NCBI GenBank assembly: GCA_963728875.1
Contig: CAVSLJ010000002.1
Span: 124,001 to 188,000, forward strand
Reading direction: 5' to 3'
DNA from: DASUPK01 sp963728875
Lineage (GTDB): Bacteria > Actinomycetota > Thermoleophilia > Solirubrobacterales > 70-9
Length of the DNA stretch: 64,000 nt
Shown here: positions 54,134 through 61,805 of the stretch, in pieces
How the letters are laid out: each line of letters starts with the position of its first letter
Position numbering within the stretch: position 1 is the stretch's first letter
Program-made: the position numbers and the translations under genes
Notes under the pieces: model-generated
What the model was told of the DNA's origin: nothing
Seen by the model: the letters and a program-made list of their open reading frames with translations, nothing else
The model's database searches: none

Positions 54134-56680
54134 GTGGACGAGGAACGCCGCAAGACCCTCGAGGCGACCACCCGCTGGGATCCCGGCGCGGTGGAGCAGC
54201 GCGTCTTCCGTGACTGGCTCGAGGGCGGCTATTTTCACCCTGCGGCGAAGGGGACGCCGGCGCAGAACTACTCGATCTCCATCCCGCCGCCGAATGTCAC
54301 CGGCGCGCTCCACATGGGCCATGCGCTCAACGGGACGGTCCAGGACACGCTGATCCGGCTGAACCGGATGAGGGGGCGCAACACCATCTGGGTGCTCGGG
54401 ACCGACCACGCGGGGATCGCCACGCAGGCGGTGGTCGAGAAGGAGCTTGCCTCCCAGGGGACCTCGCGGGAGGAGCTCGGCCGCGAGAAGTTCACCGAGC
54501 GCGTGTGGGAGTGGAAGGAGCAGTACGGCTCGACGATCGTCGAGCAGTACAAGCGGCTCGGCGCCTCCTGCGACTACGAGCGCGAGCGCTTCACCCTCGA
54601 CGAGGGCTACGTCGCGGCGGTCTACAAGGTCTTCGTCGACCTCCACGAGAAGGGCTACATCTACCGCGACAACTACATGGTCAATTGGGACCCCGGTCTG
54701 CGATCGGCGATCAGCGATCTCGAGCTGGAGAACCGCGAGGTCACCGACACGCTCTACGAGATCGCGTATCCGCTCGAGGGCGGGGGCGAGCTCGTGGTCG
54801 CCACGGTCCGCCCGGAGACGATGCTCGCCGACAGCGCGGTAGCGGTGAACCCCGACGATGATCGGTACCGCGACGCCGTCGGCAAGAACGCGATCCTGCC
54901 GCTCGTGGACAGGCCGATCCCGGTGATCGCCGACGAGTACGTGGACCCCGAGTTCGGCACGGGTGCGCTGAAGATCACTCCGGGCCACGATCCGAACGAC
55001 TTCCAGATCGGGCGTCAGCACGGCCTCGAGGAGATCGTCGTGATCGGCGAGGACGGCCGCATCGTCGAGCCGGCGCCGGAGCGGTTCGTGGGGATGTCGG
55101 CGGCTGACGCTCAGCGGGCCGTGGTCGGAGAGCTGCGGGATCGGGGCCTGCTCCGCGGGGAGGAGCCTTACAGGCACTCGGTGCCGTTCTCTCACCGCTC
55201 CGGGGAGCGGATCGAGCCGCTGATCTCGCTGCAGTGGTTCTGCCGCATGGATGAGCTCGCGAAGCCGGCGGTGGAGGTGGTCGAGGACGGGCGGGTGCGG
55301 ATCACTCCCGACGGCGCGCTGCGCCAGTACCTGCACGGGATGGAGAGCATCCCGCCGTGGTGCATCTCCCGTCAGCTCTGGTGGGGGCACCGGCTGCCGG
55401 TCTGGTACCGGGGGAATGAGACCTACGTCGGCCTGGAGCCGCCTCAGGGTGATGGATGGGAGCAGGACCCGGACGTGCTCGACACCTGGTTCAGCTCGGC
55501 CCTCTGGCCGTTCGCGACGCTCGGCTGGCCTGACACGAGCGCTCCCGAGTTCAAGGCGTTCTTCCCGACGGACGTGCTGGTCACGGCCCGCGACATCATC
55601 TCGCTCTGGGTCGCGCGGATGATCATGACCTCGCTCGAGTTCACCGAGCAGGTGCCGTTCACCGACGTCTACGTGCACTCGGTGATTCAGGCGCCGGACG
55701 GCCGTCGGATGTCGAAGAGCCTCGGCACCGGCATCGACCCGCTCGATGAGATCGCAGAGCACGGGGCCGACGCGCTGCGCTTCGGCCTGCTGGCGATGAC
55801 CTCGACGCAGGACGTGCGCTTCTCCCAGGCTCGCGTCCAGCAGGGCCGCGACCTCGCCAACAAGATGTGGAACGCGTCGCGGCTGATCCTGATGGAGGCC
55901 CGCGACGGTGTGGAGCCGGGGCCGCGGTCGAAGGCTGTCGAGGATCGCTGGATCGCCTCCCGGCTGCAGCGGGCGGTCCGCTCCGTGTCGGAGTCGATCG
56001 AGTCCTACGACTTCGCCCACGCCGCGCTCGACCTCTACGACTTCTTCTGGTCAGAGCTCTGCGACTGGTACCTGGAGATCGTCAAGCCCCGGCTCTACGA
56101 CGGTGACGAGGACGCGTCGGCCACACTGCTCTGGTCTCTCGAGCAGGTGCTGGCGCTCGCGCATCCGCTGATGCCGTTCGTCACCGAGGAGATCTACTCG
56201 TACCTGCCGAAGGGGTCCGCTGAGGCGCTGGTCGTTCACCCGTTTCCGGAGGCCGATGACGCCCTCATCGATGACGCCGCCGAGGAGGAGATCGGCAGAG
56301 CGATCTCGCTGACCCGCGCGCTCCGCCGCTGGCGCCAGTTGGCGGAGGTCCCCGTCAAGCAGGTGATCGCGGCCCGCTCGGATGATGCCCGCCCGCACGA
56401 GATGGTCTCGCGGCTGGCCAAGGTCGAGTTCTCCGACGACGGCGGCGAGCCGATGGCGAGTGTCGGCGGGGTGGAGCTGTTGGAGACGGAGGGAGTGGAC
56501 CCGAAGGCGGTGGCCGCCCGGATCGAGGAGCGCCGCGAGAAGCTGCGCGCGGAGGTGAAGCGCGGAGAGGGCAAGCTCGGCAACGAGGGATTCGTCGCCA
56601 AGGCGCCCGCCGACGTGGTCGACGCCGAGCGGGAGAAGCTCGCCGCGTACCGCTCGGAGCTCGAGGAACTGGGCGGATAG
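54134..56680 (+). CDS. valS: Valyl-tRNA synthetase
   Basis: 848 residues, class I. PPPNVTGALHMGHAL (HIGH box variant), CP1 editing domain (VVATVRPETMLADSAVAVNPDD), WCISRQLWWGHRLPVW, and RRMSKSLGTGIDPLD (KMSKS). C-terminal anticodon-binding helices and a coiled-coil tail (EERREKLRAEVKRGEGKLGNEGFVAKAPADVV). Charges tRNA-Val. GTG start. Its TAG overlaps the probable ATA start of folC. Confidence 0.96.
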   Translation: MDEERRKTLEATTRWDPGAVEQRVFRDWLEGGYFHPAAKGTPAQNYSISIPPPNVTGALHMGHALNGTVQDTLIRLNRMRGRNTIWVLGTDHAGIATQAVVEKELASQGTSREELGREKFTERVWEWKEQYGSTIVEQYKRLGASCDYERERFTLDEGYVAAVYKVFVDLHEKGYIYRDNYMVNWDPGLRSAISDLELENREVTDTLYEIAYPLEGGGELVVATVRPETMLADSAVAVNPDDDRYRDAVGKNAILPLVDRPIPVIADEYVDPEFGTGALKITPGHDPNDFQIGRQHGLEEIVVIGEDGRIVEPAPERFVGMSAADAQRAVVGELRDRGLLRGEEPYRHSVPFSHRSGERIEPLISLQWFCRMDELAKPAVEVVEDGRVRITPDGALRQYLHGMESIPPWCISRQLWWGHRLPVWYRGNETYVGLEPPQGDGWEQDPDVLDTWFSSALWPFATLGWPDTSAPEFKAFFPTDVLVTARDIISLWVARMIMTSLEFTEQVPFTDVYVHSVIQAPDGRRMSKSLGTGIDPLDEIAEHGADALRFGLLAMTSTQDVRFSQARVQQGRDLANKMWNASRLILMEARDGVEPGPRSKAVEDRWIASRLQRAVRSVSESIESYDFAHAALDLYDFFWSELCDWYLEIVKPRLYDGDEDASATLLWSLEQVLALAHPLMPFVTEEIYSYLPKGSAEALVVHPFPEADDALIDDAAEEEIGRAISLTRALRRWRQLAEVPVKQVIAARSDDARPHEMVSRLAKVEFSDDGGEPMASVGGVELLETEGVDPKAVAARIEERREKLRAEVKRGEGKLGNEGFVAKAPADVVDAEREKLAAYRSELEELGG

Positions 56681-57915
56681 CGCGCTCCGACGAGATCCTT
56701 CGCCGGCGCGAGGTCCTGGGCTGGAAGCTGGGGCTCGAGCGGATGCGGCGACTGTGCACTCTGCTCGGCATGCCGCAGAACCGGTTCGCCCCGATCCATG
56801 TCGTCGGGACGAACGGCAAGACCTCGGTGACCCGCATGACCGCTGCGTTGCTCGAGGCCCACGGGGTCTCGACGGGCGCCTACCTTTCCCCGCACATCCG
56901 CTCATGGCGAGAGCGGGTGATGGTCCGCGGCGAACCGATCTCGGAGGAGGCGTTCGCCGAAGCGCTGGAGCGGACGGAGGAATCGGCGCAGGTCGCAGAC
57001 CGCTCGGCCGGAGACGAGGGCCCGATCACTCAGTTCGAGCTGCTGACAGCGGCGGCGTTCGTCGCCTTCGCCGCGGCCCGGGTCCGGTACGCGGTGGTGG
57101 AGGCGGGGCTCGGTGGGCGGCTGGATGCCACCAACGTGATCCCCTCACAGCTCACCGTGCTCACCTCGGTCGGGCTCGACCACACCGAATGGCTGGGGGA
57201 GAGCCTGGAGGAGATCGCGGCGGAGAAGCTGGCGGTCCTGCGGGACCACACCACGCTGATCGTGGGGGACGTGCCCGATGTGGTCGAGCTGGTGATCGCG
57301 ACGGAGGTCGACCGTCGCCATGCGCGGATCGTCCGCGTGGCGGTCGATGCGGGTGGCGATCCGGTCACCTACCGGGACCGGAACCTCGCGCTGGCCGAGT
57401 CGGCCACCGAGCAGGTCCTTGGCCGGCTTGAACCTGACGCGGTTCTGGATCTGCAGGCGATCACGATCCCCGGCAGGGCTCAGGTCGTTCCGGGCGATCC
57501 TCCGCAGATCTTCGACGCGGCGCACAACCCGGATGGGGCGAGGGCTCTCGCCGAGGCTCTTCCGGAGCTGACCGGAGGCGCCGAGGTCGTGTGCTGCCTG
57601 GCCGTGCTCGAGGGGAAGGACGCGATCGGGATCATCAACGGGCTCGGGGCCGCCTGCTCCCATTTCATCTGCACGGAGATCCCGCCGGACGCGATCGAGG
57701 GCTCCGGGCGCCCCGGTGGCCGGGCTCGGCCGGCGCTCGAGCTGGCCGCGCTCTGCGAGAAGGCCGGTGTGACCGCCGAGGCGATTCCCGACCCGATCCG
57801 GGCGTGGGAGCGCGCACGAGGCCTTGCCAGAGAGCGAAGCGGGGTCGCGCTGGCCGCCGGCAGTCACTACCTTCTCAGCTGCATATGGACAGAGAGGCCC
57901 GATCAGAGCTCCTGA
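56677..57915 (+). CDS. folC: Folylpolyglutamate/dihydrofolate synthase (probable ATA start)
   Basis: 412 residues from ATA 56677. VVGTNGKTSVTRMTAALL (P-loop), GLGGRLDATNV (omega loop), TSVGLDHTEWLG and IFDAAHNPDGARALAEAL define FolC, which adds glutamate to dihydropteroate or tetrahydrofolate. The family N-terminus (RSDEILRRREVLGWKLGLERM) is encoded before the first ATG (56743), and no ATG, GTG or TTG exists there; ATA overlaps the valS stop as ATAG. Follows valS as in many Gram-positives. Confidence 0.92.
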   Translation: MARSDEILRRREVLGWKLGLERMRRLCTLLGMPQNRFAPIHVVGTNGKTSVTRMTAALLEAHGVSTGAYLSPHIRSWRERVMVRGEPISEEAFAEALERTEESAQVADRSAGDEGPITQFELLTAAAFVAFAAARVRYAVVEAGLGGRLDATNVIPSQLTVLTSVGLDHTEWLGESLEEIAAEKLAVLRDHTTLIVGDVPDVVELVIATEVDRRHARIVRVAVDAGGDPVTYRDRNLALAESATEQVLGRLEPDAVLDLQAITIPGRAQVVPGDPPQIFDAAHNPDGARALAEALPELTGGAEVVCCLAVLEGKDAIGIINGLGAACSHFICTEIPPDAIEGSGRPGGRARPALELAALCEKAGVTAEAIPDPIRAWERARGLARERSGVALAAGSHYLLSCIWTERPDQSS

Positions 57916-58004
57916 CGATGATGGGACTGGTGGCCATCGTCGTCGCGGTGGTGATCCTGGTCTTCTTCGCCTTCGGCTACGTGTTCGGCCTGCTCTTCCT
58001 CTAA
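57885..58004 (+). CDS. Small single-helix membrane protein
   Basis: 39 residues: MDREARSELLTMMG, then one long hydrophobic helix to the C-terminus (GYVFGLLFL end). Its ATG at 57885 overlaps the end of folC by 31 bases. Short, coherent hydrophobicity and position in a conserved gene string favour a real membrane peptide, but no family is known to me. Confidence 0.5.
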   Translation: MDREARSELLTMMGLVAIVVAVVILVFFAFGYVFGLLFL

Positions 58005-58085
58005 CCGGAAACCGGAAATCCCGCTACGCAGGCAGGGTTACACCCTCGAATAAGGAAGTACGTACACTCGCGGCTCCCAACTCCC

Positions 58086-58700
58086 ATGCCTCTCGCACTC
58101 TTCGGACTCGACGGAGGGGTTGGCCTGTTCGTCAACCTCCTCATCCTCTTCCTGGTCGTCGTCTATCTGGCGCTGATCTGGTGGACCTATCTCGACGCGC
58201 GCCGGCGGATCGAGGATCCGGTGCTGATCGCGTGCGCGACCGCCGCGTCGATCTTCCCGTTCCTCGGCACGGTCGTCTACACGATCCTGCGCCCGCCGGA
58301 GTTCCTGGAGGATCGCGAGGAGCGCGAGCTGGAGCTGAGAGCGGCCGAGCTGGAGCTGCGGCAGCGGATCGAGAGCTCCTGCCCGCACTGCGAGTACCCG
58401 ATCGAGCGCTCGTACCTGCGCTGCCCGAACTGCGAGCGGCGGCTTCGCAACCCGTGCCGCAAGTGCCACAAGCCGCTGGATCCGCGCTGGGGAATCTGCC
58501 CCTACTGCGAGACCCAGGTCCGCAAGCAGCAGCGCACGGAGCGCGAGGGACGGCGCACCGACCGGGCGCGCGCGCAGCGCGCCGCCGGCCAGCGCGCCTC
58601 CTCCGGTACACCACGCTCCGGCGACGGCCCAACCCGACGGCAGGACCGACCGCCCGTCGGAGCCCGGCCCCCGCAGCGCCCGAGCGGCTCGAGCCGCTAG
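58086..58700 (+). CDS. Membrane protein with zinc-ribbon domain
   Basis: 204 residues. Two N-terminal helices (LFVNLLILFLVVVYLALIWW and LIACATAASIFPFLGTVVY), a charged coiled segment (EDREERELELRAAELELRQR), then three CxxC pairs (CPHCEYPIE, CPNCERRL, CRKCHKPL, CPYCETQ) forming two zinc ribbons, and an Arg/Pro-rich tail. Probably a membrane-bound regulator or scaffold; function unknown. ATG 58086. The stop is followed at once by palindrome copy L. Confidence 0.82.
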   Translation: MPLALFGLDGGVGLFVNLLILFLVVVYLALIWWTYLDARRRIEDPVLIACATAASIFPFLGTVVYTILRPPEFLEDREERELELRAAELELRQRIESSCPHCEYPIERSYLRCPNCERRLRNPCRKCHKPLDPRWGICPYCETQVRKQQRTEREGRRTDRARAQRAAGQRASSGTPRSGDGPTRRQDRPPVGARPPQRPSGSSR

Positions 58701-58701
58701 T

Positions 58702-58739
58702 TGTCGAGTTCTTTTCGGACGCCCGAAAAGAAGTCGACA
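58702..58739. repeat. Palindromic repeat, left copy
   Basis: A 38-base near-perfect palindrome: 17 arms (one mismatch) around ACGC, with TTCTTTTCGG/CCGAAAAGAA as core and TGTCGA/TCGACA outside. It resembles 59572-59613. Lies eight bases after the end of the AbiEi/DUF559 gene (minus strand) and could serve as its terminator, but its similarity to the right copy indicates a repeat family. Confidence 0.7.
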
Positions 58740-58746
58740 CGCTGGT

Positions 58747-59592
58747 CTAGTGACGCGCTAGAAGCAGAGTGCGAATGGTCTGTGCGACCTCGACAGCGTC
58801 GCTGGTCACTTGCCGCCAGGTGAAGCGGACCACCGCGTAACCGAGCACGGCCAGCCGCGCATCCCGGGCACGGTCCTCCTCGAACGCCGAGCGTGTTCGG
58901 TGCGACTCCCAACCGTCGACCTCGACGATCAGGGAGCAGTCGGCCCAGAGAAAGTCCACGACGTACCGGTCGACCGAGACGTTCACATCCGGCTGGGGAA
59001 GGCGGTGGCGCCGGCAGAGAGCGAGCATCTTTGTCTCGAGTTCAGAGCGCGCCCCATCGGTGCGCCCTTGGTTGCCAAGGGGCAACCGCCGGTGCTCCGC
59101 CTCCCGGACGGCGGACGCAAACCGGGCTGGAGAAAGCAGGGGTCGAAGATCGGCCAGCGTACGGGCTGGCGTGGTCACCGGAATGCCCAGGCGGTTCGTA
59201 CATGACGAGGCAATCAAGGTGGTGGAGCGGTGAAGAGCGATGCCGGCGCGCGTCTTTCTTCCGGGGGTGCCTGGAATCGTGATGTCGACCGGCCTGTCGC
59301 GTGGTCGGCGGAGCCCCCAGAGAGCGGCGGCGCTGTGGTGGCTGAGCACGGCGCCACGGCCACACGCCAAAACCGCCGCGATCCATCTCCCCTCATTGCC
59401 AAGTGCCGTGTGCCCGACTGCGTAAACACCGCGATGAAGGCGGTGCAGGGTGCCGGCGGCCACGCGACGCGTAACACCGGCTGGGGAGAGGCCGGCCGAC
59501 CGAAGCTGGCCGCTGGAGATCACGCCGTACTGGCGCTCCGCGATGAGTCTGATTCGGTGGTCCGGATCGGAGTTGTCGACTTTCTTTTGCAC
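58747..59592 (-). CDS. AbiEi-type antitoxin domain plus DUF559 nuclease-like protein
   Basis: 281 residues. N-terminal winged helix (RLIAERQYGVISSGQLRSAGLSPAGVTRRVAAGTLHRLHRGVYAVGH) as in AbiEi antitoxin-like proteins, middle domain, and a C-terminal DUF559/Vsr-like PD-(D/E)xK fold (DRYVVDFLWADCSLIVEVDGWESHRTRSAFEEDRARDARL). Very common in actinobacteria, function unknown. GTG 59592 lies inside the right palindrome, so residues 1-5 (MQKKV) come from the repeat. Interrupts the usual folC-ndk string and is oriented against it. Confidence 0.85.
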   Translation of the reverse strand: MQKKVDNSDPDHRIRLIAERQYGVISSGQLRSAGLSPAGVTRRVAAGTLHRLHRGVYAVGHTALGNEGRWIAAVLACGRGAVLSHHSAAALWGLRRPRDRPVDITIPGTPGRKTRAGIALHRSTTLIASSCTNRLGIPVTTPARTLADLRPLLSPARFASAVREAEHRRLPLGNQGRTDGARSELETKMLALCRRHRLPQPDVNVSVDRYVVDFLWADCSLIVEVDGWESHRTRSAFEEDRARDARLAVLGYAVVRFTWRQVTSDAVEVAQTIRTLLLARH

Positions 59593-59613
59593 GTCCGAGA
59601 AGAAGTCGACAAC
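59572..59613. repeat. Palindromic repeat, right copy
   Basis: GTTGTCGACTT at one side and AAGTCGACAAC at the other, about 15 pairs with one bulge and one mismatch near the centre. Shares the TTCTTTT...GAAGAAGTCGACA framework with the left copy. Overlaps the 5' end of the AbiEi/DUF559 gene. Confidence 0.7.
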
Positions 59614-59683
59614 GCCGCGTGTTCTCCTCTCATTGCCCGGTTTGGGGGTGCGACGGTTCGATTCCGTGTAGGTTCTCGCGCCG

Positions 59684-60094
59684 ATGGCTGACGAACGCAC
59701 ACTCATCCTCGTCAAGCCCGACGCCTTCGAGCGGCGGCTCACCGGCGAGGTCATCGCCCGTTTCGAGCGCAAGGGCCTGAGCCTCGTCGCGCTGAAGCTG
59801 ATGCGGGCCGATGTGGAGATCGCCAACGTCCACTACGAGGAGCACACCGATAAGCCGTTCTTCGGGGAGCTCGTCGAGTTCATCACCGGTGGCGAGCTGG
59901 TGGCGATGGTGCTCGAGGGGCCGAACGCCGTGAAGGCCGCCCGGCAGGTGATCGGCGCTACGGATCCCGTGGAGGCGGACGCGGGGTCGATCCGCGGCGA
60001 GTTCGGCACCGAGGTCACCTTCAATCTCGTGCACGGCTCCGACTCGCCGGAATCAGCGGAGCGCGAGATCGGGATCTGGTTCCCCGAGCTGTAA
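59684..60094 (+). CDS. ndk: Nucleoside diphosphate kinase
   Basis: 136 residues. TLILVKPDAFERRLTGEVIARFERKG start and active-site histidine in NLVHGSDSPESAEREI. Balances NTP pools by phosphate transfer via phosphohistidine. ATG 59684. Its TAA overlaps by one base the probable ATC start of maf (TAATC). Confidence 0.96.
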   Translation: MADERTLILVKPDAFERRLTGEVIARFERKGLSLVALKLMRADVEIANVHYEEHTDKPFFGELVEFITGGELVAMVLEGPNAVKAARQVIGATDPVEADAGSIRGEFGTEVTFNLVHGSDSPESAEREIGIWFPEL

Positions 60095-60660
60095 TCCTCG
60101 CGTCGAAGTCCCCGCAGCGCAGGGCGCTGCTCAAAGCGCTGGGCGTTGACTTCAAGGCGATCGCCTCAGAGGTGGAGGAGACGAGCGAGGGCGAGCCGCG
60201 CCAGGTGGTGCTGGCCAACGCGCTGGCCAAGGGGCAGGCCGTCGCCGCGAGGCGCCGGCAGGGAACCCTGGTGATCGCGGGCGACACCGAGGTCGTGGTC
60301 GATGGCCGCGTCGTCGGGCAGCCCGGGTTCGAGGGCGAGGCCCGCTGGTGCCTCGAGACGCTCTCGGGCCGCACCCACGACGTCCTCGGGGCGCTGGCGC
60401 TGATCGGTCCGGAACGAGTCGACGGCGAGCTCAGCGTCCGGACCGGGATCGAGACCAGCCGGGTCACCTTCGGAAAGCTCGATCACCGGCTCATCGACCT
60501 CTATCTCGCCAGCGAGGAGTGGCGCGGCCGCGCCGGCGGCTACGCGGTGCAGGGCCTGGGCTCCGCGCTGGTCGATGGGGTCGAAGGCGACGTGTCCAAC
60601 GTCATCGGCCTGCCGATCCGGCTGCTGCTCGAGCTGGCCCCCGAGCTCGCCACTCCGTAG
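60094..60660 (+). CDS. Maf-family nucleotide pyrophosphatase (probable ATC start)
   Basis: 188 residues from ATC 60094. The invariant Maf N-terminus (LASKSPQRRALLKALGVDFKAI) is encoded before the first standard start (GTG/ATG region at 60172) and runs back to the ndk stop; ATC overlaps it as TAATC. The catalytic aspartate motif IAGDTEVVVDGRVVGQP and the tail GYAVQGLGSALVDGVEGDVSNVIGLPI are intact. Maf/YhdE enzymes hydrolyse non-canonical NTPs and are linked to septum control. Between ndk and mreB. Confidence 0.9.
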   Translation: MLASKSPQRRALLKALGVDFKAIASEVEETSEGEPRQVVLANALAKGQAVAARRRQGTLVIAGDTEVVVDGRVVGQPGFEGEARWCLETLSGRTHDVLGALALIGPERVDGELSVRTGIETSRVTFGKLDHRLIDLYLASEEWRGRAGGYAVQGLGSALVDGVEGDVSNVIGLPIRLLLELAPELATP

Positions 60661-60680
60661 CGCCGCAATTTCTGCCCATT

Positions 60681-60708
60681 TTGGGCATTTAGTGCGAGCC
60701 GCTAGGCT
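60681..60708 (+). promoter_or_regulatory. Candidate promoter for mreB
   Basis: TTGGGC (60681-60686), 16-base spacer, TAGGCT (60703-60708), 30 bases upstream of the mreB ATG. It lies in the AT-richest spot of this stretch (TTTCTGCCCATTTTGGGCAT). The hexamers fit the usual actinobacterial sigma-70 pattern loosely. Confidence 0.45.
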
Positions 60709-60738
60709 GCGAGCGGTTGCTCATATTCTCGCTCTCCG

Positions 60739-61779
60739 ATGAATCTTCTAGCCTCGATAAGCCCTGCGCGCGACATGGCGGTCGACCTCGGCACCGCCAA
60801 CACCCTCGTCTACGTCCGTGGCCGGGGCATCGTCCTCTCTGAGCCCTCGGTGGTCGCCGTTGACACGAGCACCGGCGAGGTCCACGCCGTCGGCGCCGAG
60901 GCCAAGCAGATGCTGGGCCGGACGCCGTCCACGATCAATGCCATGCGGCCTCTGAAGGACGGCGTGATCGCCGACTTCGAGGTCACCGAGTCGATGCTCC
61001 GCTACTTCATCAAGCGCGCGAACCACAGCCGCTTCACCCATCCCCGAGTCGTGGTCTGCGTTCCCTCCGGCGTCACCGGGGTCGAGAAGCGGGCGGTGGA
61101 GGAGGCCTGCCTCGGTGCCGGCGCTCGCGAGGCCTACCTGATCGAGGAGCCGATGGCGGCGGCGATCGGCTCCGGCCTGCCGGTCAGCGAGCCCACCGGC
61201 AGCCTGATCGTCGACATCGGCGGCGGCACCACCGAGGTCGCGGTGATCTCCCTCGGCGACATCGTCGTCTCCCAGTCGATCCGCGTCGGCGGCGACGAGA
61301 TGGACGACGCGATCGTCAACTTCTGCAAGCGCGAGCACCAGCTGCTGATCGGCCACCAGACGGCGGAGGACATCAAGCACGAGGCGGGCTCGGCCGCGCC
61401 GCTGAGCCAAGAGGTCGAGATCGAGATCCGCGGGCGCGACCTCGGCTCGGGGCTCCCCAAGGCGGTCAAGCTCAACTCCGAGCACGTCCGCAAGGCGCTG
61501 GACGAGCCCATCAACCAGATCATCGCCGCCGTCCGCGACACGCTCGACCGGACGCCGCCGGAGCTCGCTGGCGATCTCATGGAGCGCGGGATGATCCTGG
61601 CGGGCGGTGGGGCGCTCCTCCATGGCATGGCTGAGCGGATGGCCGAGGAGTGTCAGGTGCCGGCAACCCTCGCGGAGTCCCCGTTGACCTGTGTGGCCAC
61701 CGGCTCCGGTCAGGCCCTCGAGGAGTTCGAGGCGATCAAGCGAGCGCTGAAGAACTCGAGGACCCGGAGGCGGTTCTAG
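60739..61779 (+). CDS. mreB: Rod-shape actin homologue MreB
   Basis: 346 residues. Phosphate-1 loop MAVDLGTANTLVYV, VCVPSGVTGVEKRAVEEA, LIEEPMAAAIG, phosphate-2 VDIGGGTTEVAVISL and adenosine motif GMILAGGGALLHGM. Forms membrane-bound filaments guiding lateral wall synthesis. ATG 60739. Followed directly (26 bases) by mrdA, without mreC or mreD. Confidence 0.96.
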   Translation: MNLLASISPARDMAVDLGTANTLVYVRGRGIVLSEPSVVAVDTSTGEVHAVGAEAKQMLGRTPSTINAMRPLKDGVIADFEVTESMLRYFIKRANHSRFTHPRVVVCVPSGVTGVEKRAVEEACLGAGAREAYLIEEPMAAAIGSGLPVSEPTGSLIVDIGGGTTEVAVISLGDIVVSQSIRVGGDEMDDAIVNFCKREHQLLIGHQTAEDIKHEAGSAAPLSQEVEIEIRGRDLGSGLPKAVKLNSEHVRKALDEPINQIIAAVRDTLDRTPPELAGDLMERGMILAGGGALLHGMAERMAEECQVPATLAESPLTCVATGSGQALEEFEAIKRALKNSRTRRRF

Positions 61780-61805
61780 AGGGCGGCTGAGGGAGAGACG
61801 CGGCC

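Noticed and set aside
53822..56020. 732-codon minus-strand frame opposite valS
   Set aside because: Antisense shadow in GC-rich DNA; valS motifs are all present on the plus strand.
59653..59667. T-arm-like ACGG-TTCGATT-CCGT upstream of ndk
   Set aside because: No matching acceptor, D-arm or anticodon arm, and the 15-mer is not repeated elsewhere in the window, so I do not call a tRNA or att remnant.
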